DNA of 64,000 nucleotides from JBFJKD01 sp038106145 (GCA_038106145.1 JAYODD010000005.1:137231-201230); one strand, 5' to 3'; shown: positions 46,420 through 55,690, numbered from the stretch's first letter. Made by a program: numbers and translations. The notes: generated from the sequence alone by a model not told the origin.

Positions 46420-46588
46420 GCTGTGCCTCCGCAGTGGAAACGATCGCGGCCCTCGTTACGTCTGTTCATTGGCCGGTAAGGATCGTAATATATAGCAGCA
46501 GCGTATAGCTCGTCACCGCAAGTCAAGTTGCCCGGGCGATGGGTGGTAACCGTAGGTGTCCAGTGTTGTCAGCGCGAGGGGAATCCGT

Positions 46589-47254
46589 ATGTCCATCGAA
46601 GTAATCGGCGCCGGTTTTGGTCGCACCGGTACCCTGTCGTTAAAGTTTGCGTTGCAACAACTGGGCTTTGCCGACTGCTACCATATGCGCGATGTTTTTG
46701 CTCATCCTGGCCACGCCGAGACCTGGACGCGGTTAGCCCGGGGTGAAGAAATCCCCGGCTGGCCAATTCTACTCGCGGGTTATCGTTCAGTTGTCGATTG
46801 GCCCTGTGCCTACTTTTGGCGAGAATTGACTGAACATTATCCGCAGGCGAGAGTTCTGCTGAGTGTGCGCGATGCAAACACCTGGTACGACAGCATGGTT
46901 GAAACCATATTTGCGGCGATCGGCGCCGCGTTTCCCAACGGCGCCACTGAACCCCAATTGCCCGAGGGCACTCCCGCCGTGAGCGTGGCGCAAATCGTGC
47001 TGGCCAAAACTATTATCGTCGATCATCTGTTTCAGGGTAAATTACGCGATCGCCAACACTGCATTGATGTGTACAACCGGCACAACGCAGAAGTGCAGCG
47101 GTCCGTGGCCCCTGAAAACCTTTTGGTTTACGAGGTCAAGCAGGGGTGGGGGCCGTTATGTGAGTTCCTCAACGTGCCCGAACCTTCCGCGCCTTTTCCA
47201 CGTACCAATAGCAAGGAGGAGTTTCACAAGGGGCTGGGCACACCGGCGGATTAA
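46589..47254 (+). CDS. Sulfotransferase-family P-loop protein
   Basis: About 221 residues. The N-terminal GAGFGRTGTLSLKFAL is the 5'-phosphosulfate loop of the sulfotransferase_4-like family; VLLSVRDANTWYDSM matches the 3'-phosphate region. Family members transfer sulfo groups from PAPS, but many bacterial relatives are uncharacterised. The ATG at 46589 follows GAGGGGAAT. Alone on its strand, with no sulfatase or PAPS synthase nearby. Function is uncertain. Confidence 0.85.
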   Translation: MSIEVIGAGFGRTGTLSLKFALQQLGFADCYHMRDVFAHPGHAETWTRLARGEEIPGWPILLAGYRSVVDWPCAYFWRELTEHYPQARVLLSVRDANTWYDSMVETIFAAIGAAFPNGATEPQLPEGTPAVSVAQIVLAKTIIVDHLFQGKLRDRQHCIDVYNRHNAEVQRSVAPENLLVYEVKQGWGPLCEFLNVPEPSAPFPRTNSKEEFHKGLGTPAD

Positions 47255-47526
47255 TTGCGTGCAATACCGCTGTGAAGCCAGGGTGTATTATCAGATTTTC
47301 CACATAAAAAATAATGCGCAAAAACCGATTATAAATGCCCATCTTGCCGCGCTGAACAAAGCGCGAGGTCGAACTAAGAGGTAATAAACGAAAAGGTGCG
47401 TTTTGCAGCAGATTGATGGTGTCAGTTATTTTCGAATTAAAATTAAATATTCCCGATGGGGCCGCCGCGTCGCGAGTGAAAGTTTACCGCGGCTTTAATC
47501 TCTGGCGACTTCCCCATTGAACATCT
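47255..47526. other. Convergent intergenic region, nothing recognised
   Basis: 272 bases between the stop codons of the sulfotransferase-like gene (plus) and the VAO-family flavoprotein (minus). No clear terminator hairpin with a U-tract, repeat or small gene was seen. Confidence 0.6.
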
Positions 47527-48984
47527 CTAACCAAAGACTGCATTGGGATCGAGCGCACTTCTTACCCGTTGCTGCAGGTCGTTGATTCCGGCATGGGTGA
47601 AGGATGCGGTGGCTTCCAACAATATATCGGAGTCGGCGTGGGTCGCGCCGTAGCCCTGTTGCGCCAGTTCGGCCAGTATGGCGCGCGCGCACTCCCGGGC
47701 CTTTTCCAGGCTGTCCGCGTCGTTTTGCTGATACGCCACGCTGACGCGGGCCAGCATGGTGCGCCAGGTGAGCGCGAATTCGGTAAAGGCGGTCATGCCC
47801 TGTTTATCGGCAATGGCTTGCACTGCATTACTCAGGCCTGTTGCGTCACTGCCTTCGATGGCGGCGCCGAGCGCTAGACGCACCTGCCCGAAATCGGAGG
47901 AGGCTGGACTTGCGCTGACCTGCCCGCGCATCGCCTGCTCGCGACCAGCCCAGATGGGATTGGCGCCCATGTCCGCCGCGGTTTTTAGCTCCGCTCCCGG
48001 GATCGGGTCAATGGCGCCCTGTAGCGCCCCCCACACCACGTCGACGTTACCCTGTACGCCGTATAGTGCACCGTAAACATTCCAGGTGCCGATCTGGTAC
48101 TTGCTGGCCAGATCCGGCGCGGCCAGTTGGGTGTCGATGGGTTCGCCACCGGAATTAATCGCTTCCTGGCGGGCATCGCTGATAACGATGGTGTTGGGAA
48201 TGAGCATGTTCACCCGCAGAAAATGCAAGGCGTCGACGGTTGCGGCCAACGCTTCCGCGTCGGCCAGCTGAATGGTGAACGGTTTGTAAACCGGTGGGGC
48301 AGGCATTAACCACAGGCCAATTTTGGTGATAATGCCAAGATTGGACTGGGTGAACAGGCCGTCTACATAGGGGCCGTAGCCGTATTTGAACAGCTGCCAG
48401 GTGTTGCTGCCCGGCATCGCACCCATGCCGGTACGCACCAGAGTACCGTTAGCTAGCAGCACTTCCATGCCGCACTGCATCAACAGGTGGTCGCCGTAGG
48501 GGGTGTAGCCGAACTCCCGCGCGCCGATGCTGTCGGCGATGGAGTGGCTGCTGTTTTTATCCACATCGACCCAGAACGGAATGTTGTTGTCGGCTAAATA
48601 TTTCTGCATCTGGGCGTAGGTGACGCCTGGTTCCACCAGGGCGTAGGCGGAGGGGGCGTTGACTTCGAGAATCCGGTTCATGCGCTTGAGATCGAGCATC
48701 ACGATATCCCCGGACTCCGGGGGCGGAGTGGCGCCGAGTCCGCCCGCGTTCGGCATGGTCCAGAGCTTGACCGGCTTGCCATCCACCAGTTTGAGAATAC
48801 CCTGCAACTCTTCGGTACTGCTAGGGGTCGCAACGGCAATGATCTCCCGCGCCTCTTTGTCGTAGCTAACCGTGCGCCGAATGCGTTCAATTTTTTCGCG
48901 ATAGGGCGCGGCCTGTGCCGCCGCAGCGGCAATGACATGGTCCGCGCCGAGCAATTTACTGATTTCGTTGACAACGGTATTCAT
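47527..48984 (-). CDS. Divergent VAO/PCMH-family flavoprotein lacking usual catalytic residues
   Basis: 485 residues. The FAD domain is typical: MLDLKRMNRILEVN, YALVEPGVTYAQMQ, FGYTPYGDHLLMQCGMEV and VDGLFTQSNLGIITKIGLWLM. By comparison with vanillyl alcohol oxidase recalled from memory, the histidine that binds FAD covalently (His422 there) is not present, and the Tyr-Arg pair that holds the phenolate (503-504 there) is replaced (GYGATHADSDILLE here). It also ends about 35 residues earlier. So it is FAD-linked but probably handles a different substrate or binds FAD non-covalently. Last gene of the minus operon, about 40 bases after the small decarboxylase subunit. Confidence 0.85.
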   Translation of the reverse strand: MNTVVNEISKLLGADHVIAAAAAQAAPYREKIERIRRTVSYDKEAREIIAVATPSSTEELQGILKLVDGKPVKLWTMPNAGGLGATPPPESGDIVMLDLKRMNRILEVNAPSAYALVEPGVTYAQMQKYLADNNIPFWVDVDKNSSHSIADSIGAREFGYTPYGDHLLMQCGMEVLLANGTLVRTGMGAMPGSNTWQLFKYGYGPYVDGLFTQSNLGIITKIGLWLMPAPPVYKPFTIQLADAEALAATVDALHFLRVNMLIPNTIVISDARQEAINSGGEPIDTQLAAPDLASKYQIGTWNVYGALYGVQGNVDVVWGALQGAIDPIPGAELKTAADMGANPIWAGREQAMRGQVSASPASSDFGQVRLALGAAIEGSDATGLSNAVQAIADKQGMTAFTEFALTWRTMLARVSVAYQQNDADSLEKARECARAILAELAQQGYGATHADSDILLEATASFTHAGINDLQQRVRSALDPNAVFG

Positions 48985-49022
48985 AAAAGTATCGATCCCG
49001 ATAACAGTTTCTGTATTGGTCG

Positions 49023-49256
49023 TTAGTCACGACTGGGGGGTGGCATAACGACGGGGTATTTCTTGTCCATATGGATGCGCGAAAAGGGATCCCGTTTGGC
49101 GTACAGGATGGATTCTTCCGGTTCGCTATCGCGCCAGGTGAACGAGCAGCGAGTGCAATAGAAAACGGTCCATACCAGTTGACCCTGCGCGTCGCGACCT
49201 TCGTGCTCGACGCGGCAGGCATCCTGTTCAGACTGGCAGCGCGGACAAAAACTCAT
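49023..49256 (-). CDS. vdcD: Small zinc-ribbon subunit of a hydroxyarylic acid decarboxylase (VdcD-like)
   Basis: 77 residues with two CxxC pairs (Cys4/Cys7 in FCPRC and Cys34/Cys37 in YCTRC) followed by FTWRDSEPE, the pattern of subunit D of non-oxidative hydroxyarylic acid decarboxylases (VdcD/ShdD/BsdD). These small subunits accompany UbiD-like subunit C. Its ATG overlaps the stop of the UbiD gene by 4 bases (ATGA). Too small for certainty on its own, but context makes the call strong. Confidence 0.88.
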   Translation of the reverse strand: MSFCPRCQSEQDACRVEHEGRDAQGQLVWTVFYCTRCSFTWRDSEPEESILYAKRDPFSRIHMDKKYPVVMPPPSRD

Positions 49257-50770
49257 GGCTGACCTCCCTGCTGTTGCTGTAATGCCTGAATAACTTTTGC
49301 CAGTTCGTCAATTTTCGGCCCACTGGGAGGCGTCACTATTTTCGCATCGGCGCCGACTTTGTCGGGGGGCATAAAACTGGTGGCGTCGATAATCAGGCGA
49401 TGGCCCTTGCCGGGTACTTCTGCCGCCGGGTCGATAATAATCATGGGCATGTTGGGCACCACAATGATGTCGTCGGCGCGGGTGCGCGTCGATAGTGCCC
49501 ACATCACCTGGTTCAGGTCGAAAGGATCGACATCGTTATCCACCATAATCAGGTTTTTCAGATACATCAGCCCGTGGGGCGTACCCAGCGCGCGCATGGC
49601 GATCGATTTTGCAAAACCCGCAAAGCGGTTCTTCACTGAAATAATACCGGTCAGCCCGTGTTGATAGAGGGCGTTAACCGCCTCCACCTCGGGAAAGTCT
49701 TCCTTGAGTTTGGCGTAGATGGGCGCTGAGGTATTCAGGCCGATCAGGGTGTCGTGTTCGGTCCAGCCCTTGCCGATATAAATGTTTTCGAAAATGGGGT
49801 TGTTGCGGTGAGAAATGCCGGTAACGCGAAACTGGGGCGCCATGCGCACGCCGCTGTAGCTGCCGGGGAATTCGCCGAAGGGACCTTCATACTGGCGCGA
49901 GCCGTGAATCAACTCCGCTTCGATGACCATTTCCGTATCCGCGAGAATATCCATGCCGTTGCCGGATTCGGTGAGGCGCAGGGGCGCGCCCATCATCTGC
50001 GAGGCATAGGCAAATTCGGATTCCTCATAGCCAATGGGCGTTGCGGCAAACATACACATGGCGGGATGGTTGCCCAGCATCACTGCAATTTTCAGCGGTT
50101 TATCATCCCGTTCCGCCGCGATAATCATGCGGCCCATATCGTGGGCGGGCACCGACAGCAGGGTAAAGATATCCTTGCCCTGGGGCTGAATGCGGTAAAT
50201 GCCGACATTTTGCTTGCCGAAATTATCCGGATCGTGGGGATCGCGGCTGACCACATTGGCCTTGCCGATATAAAAACCGCCGTCGTACTCGTTGATGCGA
50301 TACAGGGGTAGAACATCGTATAGATTAAAATTGGCGTCGATGCGGTTTTCGTGCACCGGGGCTTTGTCTGCCGCAATGCGCTTGAGTAACGGCCTGTCGG
50401 CGCCCCAACGGGAAATAATGTCGTAGAACAGCTCCTTGATGGTGGTGCCCTTGGGGTGACCGAGCAGCAGCGCCAGATTGGTAAAACTGCCGTGCACCCC
50501 GAGTACCAGGCTTTTGCCGGGATAACCCTTGATGTCGTTGAAGATAATTGCCGGGCCATTCATGGCGTCGCGCCCGGCGGCGACGGCTATATTGCGAATA
50601 TCCGGCTCGGGCATGACCGCCTCCGGCCAGGTAATGCACTGGCCGTGTTCGGCGAGAAAATCGAGAAAATCCCGCAGGCTGGTAATGCGCGCCGCCACGC
50701 GCAGGGCGGCTTCAGAAAGTGTGACGTCTTTTGCCGGGGTGGCAGCAGCGGACATTGCTTTAGTGGCCAT
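49253..50770 (-). CDS. vdcC: UbiD-family non-oxidative aromatic acid decarboxylase (VdcC-like)
   Basis: 505 residues, UbiD fold. The prenylated-FMN-binding region NVGIYRIQPQGKD and the catalytic Glu-rich loop EGPFGEFPGSYSG are visible, together with PHGLMYLKNLIMVDNDVDPFD. UbiD enzymes need prenyl-FMN made by UbiX, which is encoded in the same operon. VdcC relatives decarboxylate 4-hydroxybenzoate, vanillate or protocatechuate, reversibly; which one here is unknown. The ATG at 50770 is the family-length start and overlaps the aldehyde dehydrogenase stop by 11 bases. Confidence 0.92.
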   Translation of the reverse strand: MATKAMSAAATPAKDVTLSEAALRVAARITSLRDFLDFLAEHGQCITWPEAVMPEPDIRNIAVAAGRDAMNGPAIIFNDIKGYPGKSLVLGVHGSFTNLALLLGHPKGTTIKELFYDIISRWGADRPLLKRIAADKAPVHENRIDANFNLYDVLPLYRINEYDGGFYIGKANVVSRDPHDPDNFGKQNVGIYRIQPQGKDIFTLLSVPAHDMGRMIIAAERDDKPLKIAVMLGNHPAMCMFAATPIGYEESEFAYASQMMGAPLRLTESGNGMDILADTEMVIEAELIHGSRQYEGPFGEFPGSYSGVRMAPQFRVTGISHRNNPIFENIYIGKGWTEHDTLIGLNTSAPIYAKLKEDFPEVEAVNALYQHGLTGIISVKNRFAGFAKSIAMRALGTPHGLMYLKNLIMVDNDVDPFDLNQVMWALSTRTRADDIIVVPNMPMIIIDPAAEVPGKGHRLIIDATSFMPPDKVGADAKIVTPPSGPKIDELAKVIQALQQQQGGQP

Positions 50771-52205
50771 GATCAGCTCCGGGTAACTGGATAGTGATCC
50801 ACTTCCATTCGGTGAGGGCGTCCACGTCGACCTCGACGCCTTCGCGACCGAAGCCGCTGTCGCCGGTGCCCCCAAATGGCACGTGGGGCTCGTCGTGCAG
50901 GGTTGGCGCGTTAATATGCACCATACCCGCGTCGATATTTTGGGCCAGCATCAGGGCACTGTTGATATTGGTCGTGCACACCGCGGCGCTCAGACCGTAA
51001 CGGGTATCGTTGGCCATGGCCAGCGCCTCGTCCACATTGGCGACAGCATACACCGCAGTCACCGGGCCAAAAGTTTCTTCCTGGCACAGGGTCATATCTT
51101 TGGTCACGCCGGTCAAAATAGTGGGCTGGCAGCGATTGCCCTCCCACTCGCCACCGGTCACCACCGTGGCGCCCAGATCCCGCGCATTTTTTATATGACC
51201 GCGCACCCGCTCCCGTTGCCGTGGTGAAATAATGGGTCCGAGGATGGTAGACATCTCCCGCAGATCGCCCATGGACAAATGGCTGGCGGCAGCGGCGAAT
51301 TTTTTTACAAATTCGTCGTACACAGGCGCTTCGACAATAATCCGGCTGGAGGCCATGCAAGCCTGGCCCTGGTACAGAAACATGCCAAAAACGGCGGTTT
51401 GCACTGCCTGATCGAGGTCTGCGTCGGCAAGAATGACCAGCGGATTTTTGCCCCCGAGTTCGAGGATGCAGCGTTTCATGTGTTTGCCACAGAGTTCGCT
51501 GATATGGTGACCGACGCGGCTGGAGCCAGTAAAGGCGACGGTCTTGACCAGCGGGTGGGTGGTGAGAAAATCCCCCACATCCGCACCGAAGCCCGACACT
51601 ACGTTTAAGGCACCGGGCGGAAAACCTGCCTCGGCAATTAACTGGGCAAAGCGATAGGACAGTGACGGCGCTTCCTCGGAAGAAAGCAGCACGACGGTGT
51701 TGCCGGTGGCCAGCGGTGACGCCACCAGTTTCGCGGCCTTAATCAGCGGCACGTTAAATGGGGTAATAGCGGCCACCACGCCGAGGGGTTTGCGCACGCT
51801 CATGCTGATGCGGCCCGGCACATCGGAGGGGATGGTCTGTCCGGTGACGCGACGGGCAGCCCCGGCGGCGGCCCGCAGGTGACCAATGCTGTATTGCACT
51901 TCAAATTGCGCCTTGTTCATCGGCGAGCCGATTTCGTCAATCAGAATGTCGACAAATTCGTTGCGATCCCGTTCCAGCAGGTCGGCGGCCTTACATAGCA
52001 AGGCCTCGCGGTCCCTGGCCAGGCCCTGGCCATAGCTTTGAAAACAGGCGTGAGCCGCCTCCACTGCCGCGTTAATATCCGCCTCGCCAGCCTCCGCGGC
52101 CTTGCAGTAGAGGGCGTCGTCGAGGGGGTTCAGCACCTCGAAGTATTTGCCGCTCGCGGGTTTGGTGTGTTTTCCGTTAATCCAGAGGTCGTGGGTTTTA
52201 CTCAT
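50760..52205 (-). CDS. NAD(P)+-dependent aldehyde dehydrogenase (benzaldehyde/vanillin type)
   Basis: 481 residues, full ALDH fold. Catalytic Glu in LELGGKNPLVI and Cys in YQGQACMASSRI; the cofactor motif FTGSSRVGHHI and the C-terminal PFGGTGDSGFGREG are in place. Its position between the VAO/PCMH-type enzyme with its cytochrome and the decarboxylase suggests it oxidises the aromatic aldehyde produced by the former to the acid used by the latter. It starts about 20 bases after the cytochrome gene. Confidence 0.9.
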   Translation of the reverse strand: MSKTHDLWINGKHTKPASGKYFEVLNPLDDALYCKAAEAGEADINAAVEAAHACFQSYGQGLARDREALLCKAADLLERDRNEFVDILIDEIGSPMNKAQFEVQYSIGHLRAAAGAARRVTGQTIPSDVPGRISMSVRKPLGVVAAITPFNVPLIKAAKLVASPLATGNTVVLLSSEEAPSLSYRFAQLIAEAGFPPGALNVVSGFGADVGDFLTTHPLVKTVAFTGSSRVGHHISELCGKHMKRCILELGGKNPLVILADADLDQAVQTAVFGMFLYQGQACMASSRIIVEAPVYDEFVKKFAAAASHLSMGDLREMSTILGPIISPRQRERVRGHIKNARDLGATVVTGGEWEGNRCQPTILTGVTKDMTLCQEETFGPVTAVYAVANVDEALAMANDTRYGLSAAVCTTNINSALMLAQNIDAGMVHINAPTLHDEPHVPFGGTGDSGFGREGVEVDVDALTEWKWITIQLPGADHGH

Positions 52206-52225
52206 AATCGGGTTCCTGGTGACGC

Positions 52226-52666
52226 TTAATTCGCGGCCGCCGGTGGCGGGTTTGGTCCGGCGGGCGCGGAGTTGGCGGTGGAAGATTCAGATTGAATGTA
52301 GGCGATCAAACTGTCCAGATCCTGGTCGTTGATATCGGTGGGTCGAAACGGCGCCATTTCCAGCATTCCGTCGCGCACCACGTAACGAATGTAATCGGCG
52401 CTGAGGTCGGGGCGCGCGAGAATGACCGAATTTTCTTCACCCTTCAGCAATTTCAGCTTCATGGTGCCGGCGTGGCCCTCGCCGGGATTATGACAGCCGC
52501 TACAGAACAGTTCGTACGTTGCTTTGCCGCGCGCCAGGTCGACGGTTTTTTCGGCCGTGCCCGAATCCCGCGCGACCGCCGCAGGGTTCTTCGGACCCGG
52601 TTCGCAGGCGCTTAACGCCAATACCATCACCACGGGCGCCAACGGGGTAACGAGCCTGTTTTTCAT
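52226..52666 (-). CDS. Lipoprotein c-type cytochrome partner of the VAO/PCMH flavoprotein
   Basis: 146 residues. The N-terminus is a lipoprotein signal with lipobox ALSAC (Cys21). A single haem site CSGCH (Cys55-His59) and an axial Met in LEMAPFRPTD follow, then a Pro/Ala-rich tail. In p-cresol methylhydroxylase and eugenol hydroxylase a small cytochrome subunit accepts electrons from the flavoprotein. A lipid-anchored form differs from the soluble PchC. Start ATG overlaps the flavoprotein stop by 4 bases (ATGA), tying the two together. Confidence 0.9.
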   Translation of the reverse strand: MKNRLVTPLAPVVMVLALSACEPGPKNPAAVARDSGTAEKTVDLARGKATYELFCSGCHNPGEGHAGTMKLKLLKGEENSVILARPDLSADYIRYVVRDGMLEMAPFRPTDINDQDLDSLIAYIQSESSTANSAPAGPNPPPAAAN

Positions 52667-54234
52667 GATTGCTGCCCCCGCATTCTTTCCGGCCAGATAC
52701 CCATTTTCCCCGGCGACAGAATGCCGTCCGGATCGAGGGCATCCTTGAGGGTTTCGTGCATACGCCACAGGGCGCGGTCGTTGTAGTTGTAGGTGTCGGC
52801 GATTTGATCCATAAACGAAAGATGGGTGCGGTACTCGCCGTAGCCCAGTTTGGCAGCGTCGTCGATCAGCACGCCGAACAGTTCGTGGGCGCGTTTCTTT
52901 TCGTCGTCGCTCAGCCGATCGAACATCAGCATAAAAATGTGGTGCTGGTCGCGCCAGCCGATCAGGAATTCGCCGATGTAGTCAAAGTCATACTCGTGGG
53001 CGCGGTCGCGAATCATATGAAACTGTTTCATCGAATCCTTGCCGTCGGCGGCGGAAATCGGCGAGAAGTTAATATGCCCACCGCCCCCGACCCAGTTGAG
53101 CAGGCTGAATTCGGTCATATTGGGAATGCCGCGCATCAGTTTGGCGCGGTAATCCCAGCCGGGGTCCCCCTTGCGGTCGGCGTCGAAGTAAATTTTCGCG
53201 CCGGGAATCTGGCGCAGGGTGGCCTCTACCATTTTCCAGTTGTTATCCATAATCGGTTGCGGGCCGTAGAGCGCGGCATAAAAATTCCACATCCCCAGTT
53301 TTAAATCCGACGCGATTTTTTTGCGAATACTGTCAGGTACCGGACCCTTGCCGGTGTAGTACTGGCGCTTGGTCACCGACATGGCCGCCTCCCACAGCAG
53401 ATCCGCGGTCAGGGCGCCATTGGCGATTACCATATTCAGTTTCAGCGGCAACACCAGATCGGTGATGAGTTCCAGGTCTCCTTCCCGCGGCAGGGTCACC
53501 ATAAATGGCATATAGCCCGGTGGTTCGTGCATCAACCAGATGCCCATTTTGGTAATCACGCCGAAATTGGACTGGGTGAAGAGTCCGTCCACCCAGGGGC
53601 CAATGCCGTACTTGTACAGGCTGCTGGTTTTGCTGTTGGGCACGCCGCCCATGCCGGTTTCCACCACGCTGCCGTCGGCCAGCACCACTTCCATGCCACA
53701 CTGCATCAGCAGGTGATCGCCATAGGGCGTGTACCCCGCGCCGTGGTCCGAGGTGTTGCCGACGATGCCGCCCCAGGCCGGCGCCGCGCAGTCAATCCAC
53801 AGCTTGATGCCTTTTGCCTGCAGATAGTTGTACAGATCCTGGTAGCTGACCCCTGGCTCCACCACCGCGTAACCGTGTTTTTCGTTGACCTCGATAATCC
53901 GATTCATGCGCTTCAGGTCGAGCACGACGTAACCGGGCTTGCGGGGTGCGGGGCCGCCGTAGGCGAAGTTCTTGCCGGTGGAAATGGTCCACACCGGTAT
54001 CTTATGGGTGCGCGCCACCGCCAGTACGCCCTGCACCTCCTCGACGGTTTTCGGTGCGACGGCGGCAGAAGGGGCGAAATTACTGTCGTCCAGTGTGGAG
54101 TAGGCGTCCCGGTAACTGCGCAGGTGGGCGCGATCGTCAGTGAACACATACTCGGCACCGACCACGGTTTGTAATTCCGCGATGGCGGAGGCGAACGTGG
54201 CGGGGCTGATGCCCTGTGGCAAAGGCTTATCCAT
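52663..54234 (-). CDS. Vanillyl-alcohol-oxidase/p-cresol-methylhydroxylase-type flavoprotein
   Basis: 523 residues, very close in layout to fungal vanillyl alcohol oxidase and bacterial eugenol/p-cresol hydroxylase flavoproteins. FAD domain: GKNFAYGGPAPRKPGYVVLD and GYTPYGDHLLMQCGMEVV. The candidate covalent-FAD histidine is His387 in GGGGHINFSPIS; the phenolate-binding Tyr-Arg is in GYGEYRTHLSFMDQI. At the place of VAO Asp170 it has Ala (near residue 151), as far as I can align from memory. The adjacent cytochrome says it is a dehydrogenase, not an oxidase. It converts a 4-alkylphenol or 4-hydroxybenzyl alcohol to the alcohol/aldehyde; the side chain is unknown. Start at MDKPLPQG. Confidence 0.92.
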   Translation of the reverse strand: MDKPLPQGISPATFASAIAELQTVVGAEYVFTDDRAHLRSYRDAYSTLDDSNFAPSAAVAPKTVEEVQGVLAVARTHKIPVWTISTGKNFAYGGPAPRKPGYVVLDLKRMNRIIEVNEKHGYAVVEPGVSYQDLYNYLQAKGIKLWIDCAAPAWGGIVGNTSDHGAGYTPYGDHLLMQCGMEVVLADGSVVETGMGGVPNSKTSSLYKYGIGPWVDGLFTQSNFGVITKMGIWLMHEPPGYMPFMVTLPREGDLELITDLVLPLKLNMVIANGALTADLLWEAAMSVTKRQYYTGKGPVPDSIRKKIASDLKLGMWNFYAALYGPQPIMDNNWKMVEATLRQIPGAKIYFDADRKGDPGWDYRAKLMRGIPNMTEFSLLNWVGGGGHINFSPISAADGKDSMKQFHMIRDRAHEYDFDYIGEFLIGWRDQHHIFMLMFDRLSDDEKKRAHELFGVLIDDAAKLGYGEYRTHLSFMDQIADTYNYNDRALWRMHETLKDALDPDGILSPGKMGIWPERMRGQQS

Positions 54235-54378
54235 AATATTGATGTCTCTATTGTGGGCCGTTTTTTTTGTGGTGTGTTGGGTGATGATTCTGTTTGGCAA
54301 TAGTCCCGAGTAAAGTCCGCGCCCGCCAAAATCCGGTTAGTCGCCCGGTGAATGCCTTCAGCGCAACAGATTGCCCGT

Positions 54379-54993
54379 TTAACTGCCGTCGATGCTGGCA
54401 GTCGTTGCTTTTAACATCCAGGACACCAGATAACCGGAATCTGCGCCGTTGTACGAGGCCGCCACCGTTGTCCGGGTGCGCGTCAGGGCGCCCTGGGCTC
54501 GGGCAATCAATGGCAGTGCGCTGGCGAGCATCTGGGGCCAGGCCGCGCGCGCCTGTTCCAGGCTGGCGTTTAGCGATAACGCTACGGCCTGGGGAGCGTC
54601 AATCTCGTGTACCAGCACAGCTCCGCGAAAATCGTGGGTAGCGCGGTAGTGCACGCTAAAGCCCCGTTGCGCGGCGGTGTGTTCGAGTACAAAAAAATCC
54701 GAATCCCGGGTTAGTCCAAAGACGATACCATCGGGGTGGGTGCGGCAAAAATGATCGATCTCGCCCATTTGCCCGGCAACGTCTCGGGCGGTGGTGGAGG
54801 GCACCGGCGTGGAGCCACGGGACCAGCTATTGGCAAAAACAGCAGCCCGCGGATTGTTTTCGTCCGCGAACACTAGGGTCGGTATGTCGTGCGACTCCAG
54901 CCGATTGCCCTGCAGAGCCGCAAGGCCGTTACTACTGCCGGCGATCGCTGCGGTCGCCGCCGTGGTTTTTAGAAAAGCGCGTCGCGTTAACAT
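54379..54993 (-). CDS. Tat-exported protein of unknown function
   Basis: 204 residues from ATG 54993, preceded by AGGGGATG. The N-terminus LTRRAFLKTTAATAAIAG is a clear twin-arginine signal. The mature part has DIPTLVFADENNPRAAVFANSW, GIVFGLTRDSDFFVLEH and a C-terminal helical stretch; no cofactor or metal motif was recognised. It lies between ubiX and the VAO/PCMH-type flavoprotein on the same strand, so it is likely an exported accessory of that enzyme (assembly, chaperone or substrate binding), which is inference only. Confidence 0.8.
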   Translation of the reverse strand: MLTRRAFLKTTAATAAIAGSSNGLAALQGNRLESHDIPTLVFADENNPRAAVFANSWSRGSTPVPSTTARDVAGQMGEIDHFCRTHPDGIVFGLTRDSDFFVLEHTAAQRGFSVHYRATHDFRGAVLVHEIDAPQAVALSLNASLEQARAAWPQMLASALPLIARAQGALTRTRTTVAASYNGADSGYLVSWMLKATTASIDGS

Positions 54994-55085
54994 TGAAACG
55001 CATCCCCTGCACATTGTTGGTGAATTGCCGCGGAGGGTTAATGATTCTTTCCGCTTTCTTTAGTCATGGACCGGCTCGGGTTCTG

Positions 55086-55676
55086 CTAATCCTGCCGGAC
55101 CGTTTCCTTGATGCCTTCCCAGCGTTTTACCAGATCGTCCCGGGCCACGCCGAGCAGGTCGAGAGTGCGTCCCACGGTCTGATTGATAATATCATCAATA
55201 GTCTCCGGGCGAGTATAGTACGAGGGCACAGGCGGGGCAATAATGCCCCCCATTTCCGTTATCGTTGTCATATTGCGCAGGTGCACCAGGTTCAGCGGAG
55301 TCTCGCGGGTCACCAGTATCAGTCGCCTACGCTCCTTGAGAATGACATCTGCGGCGCGTGATATCAGATTGTCATTGAAGCCGTTGGCGATGGCACCGAG
55401 GGTTTTCATGGAGCACGGCGCGATGACCATGCCGTGGGTCAGGTAGGAACCGCTGGCGATGCTTGCGCCGATATCCTTGGAGCTGTGCACCACGTCTGCG
55501 AGTGCGAAAATTTGCTCTCGCTCGATGCCGGTTTCACTGAACGCGGTCAAGGCGCCGGCTGCGGAGAGAATAAGGTGGGTTTCCACATCGTCCATCGTGC
55601 GCAGCACTTCCAGCAGGCGAATGCCGTACAGGGAACCGGTGGCGCCGGTCAGGGCGATGATTAGACGTTTTTTCAT
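55086..55676 (-). CDS. ubiX: Flavin prenyltransferase UbiX (VdcB-like)
   Basis: 196 residues starting MKKRLIIALTGATGSLYGIR. The Rossmann-like flavoprotein has the family segments MVIAPCSMKTLGAIANGFNDNLISRAADVILKERR and LVTRETPLNLVHLRNM. It makes prenyl-FMN for UbiD-type decarboxylases such as the one downstream, so this is the operon-specific copy rather than the ubiquinone one (inference). First gene of the minus operon. A 16-bp palindrome lies 15 bases upstream of the start. Confidence 0.93.
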   Translation of the reverse strand: MKKRLIIALTGATGSLYGIRLLEVLRTMDDVETHLILSAAGALTAFSETGIEREQIFALADVVHSSKDIGASIASGSYLTHGMVIAPCSMKTLGAIANGFNDNLISRAADVILKERRRLILVTRETPLNLVHLRNMTTITEMGGIIAPPVPSYYTRPETIDDIINQTVGRTLDLLGVARDDLVKRWEGIKETVRQD

Positions 55677-55690
55677 GATCGAGTCACCTG

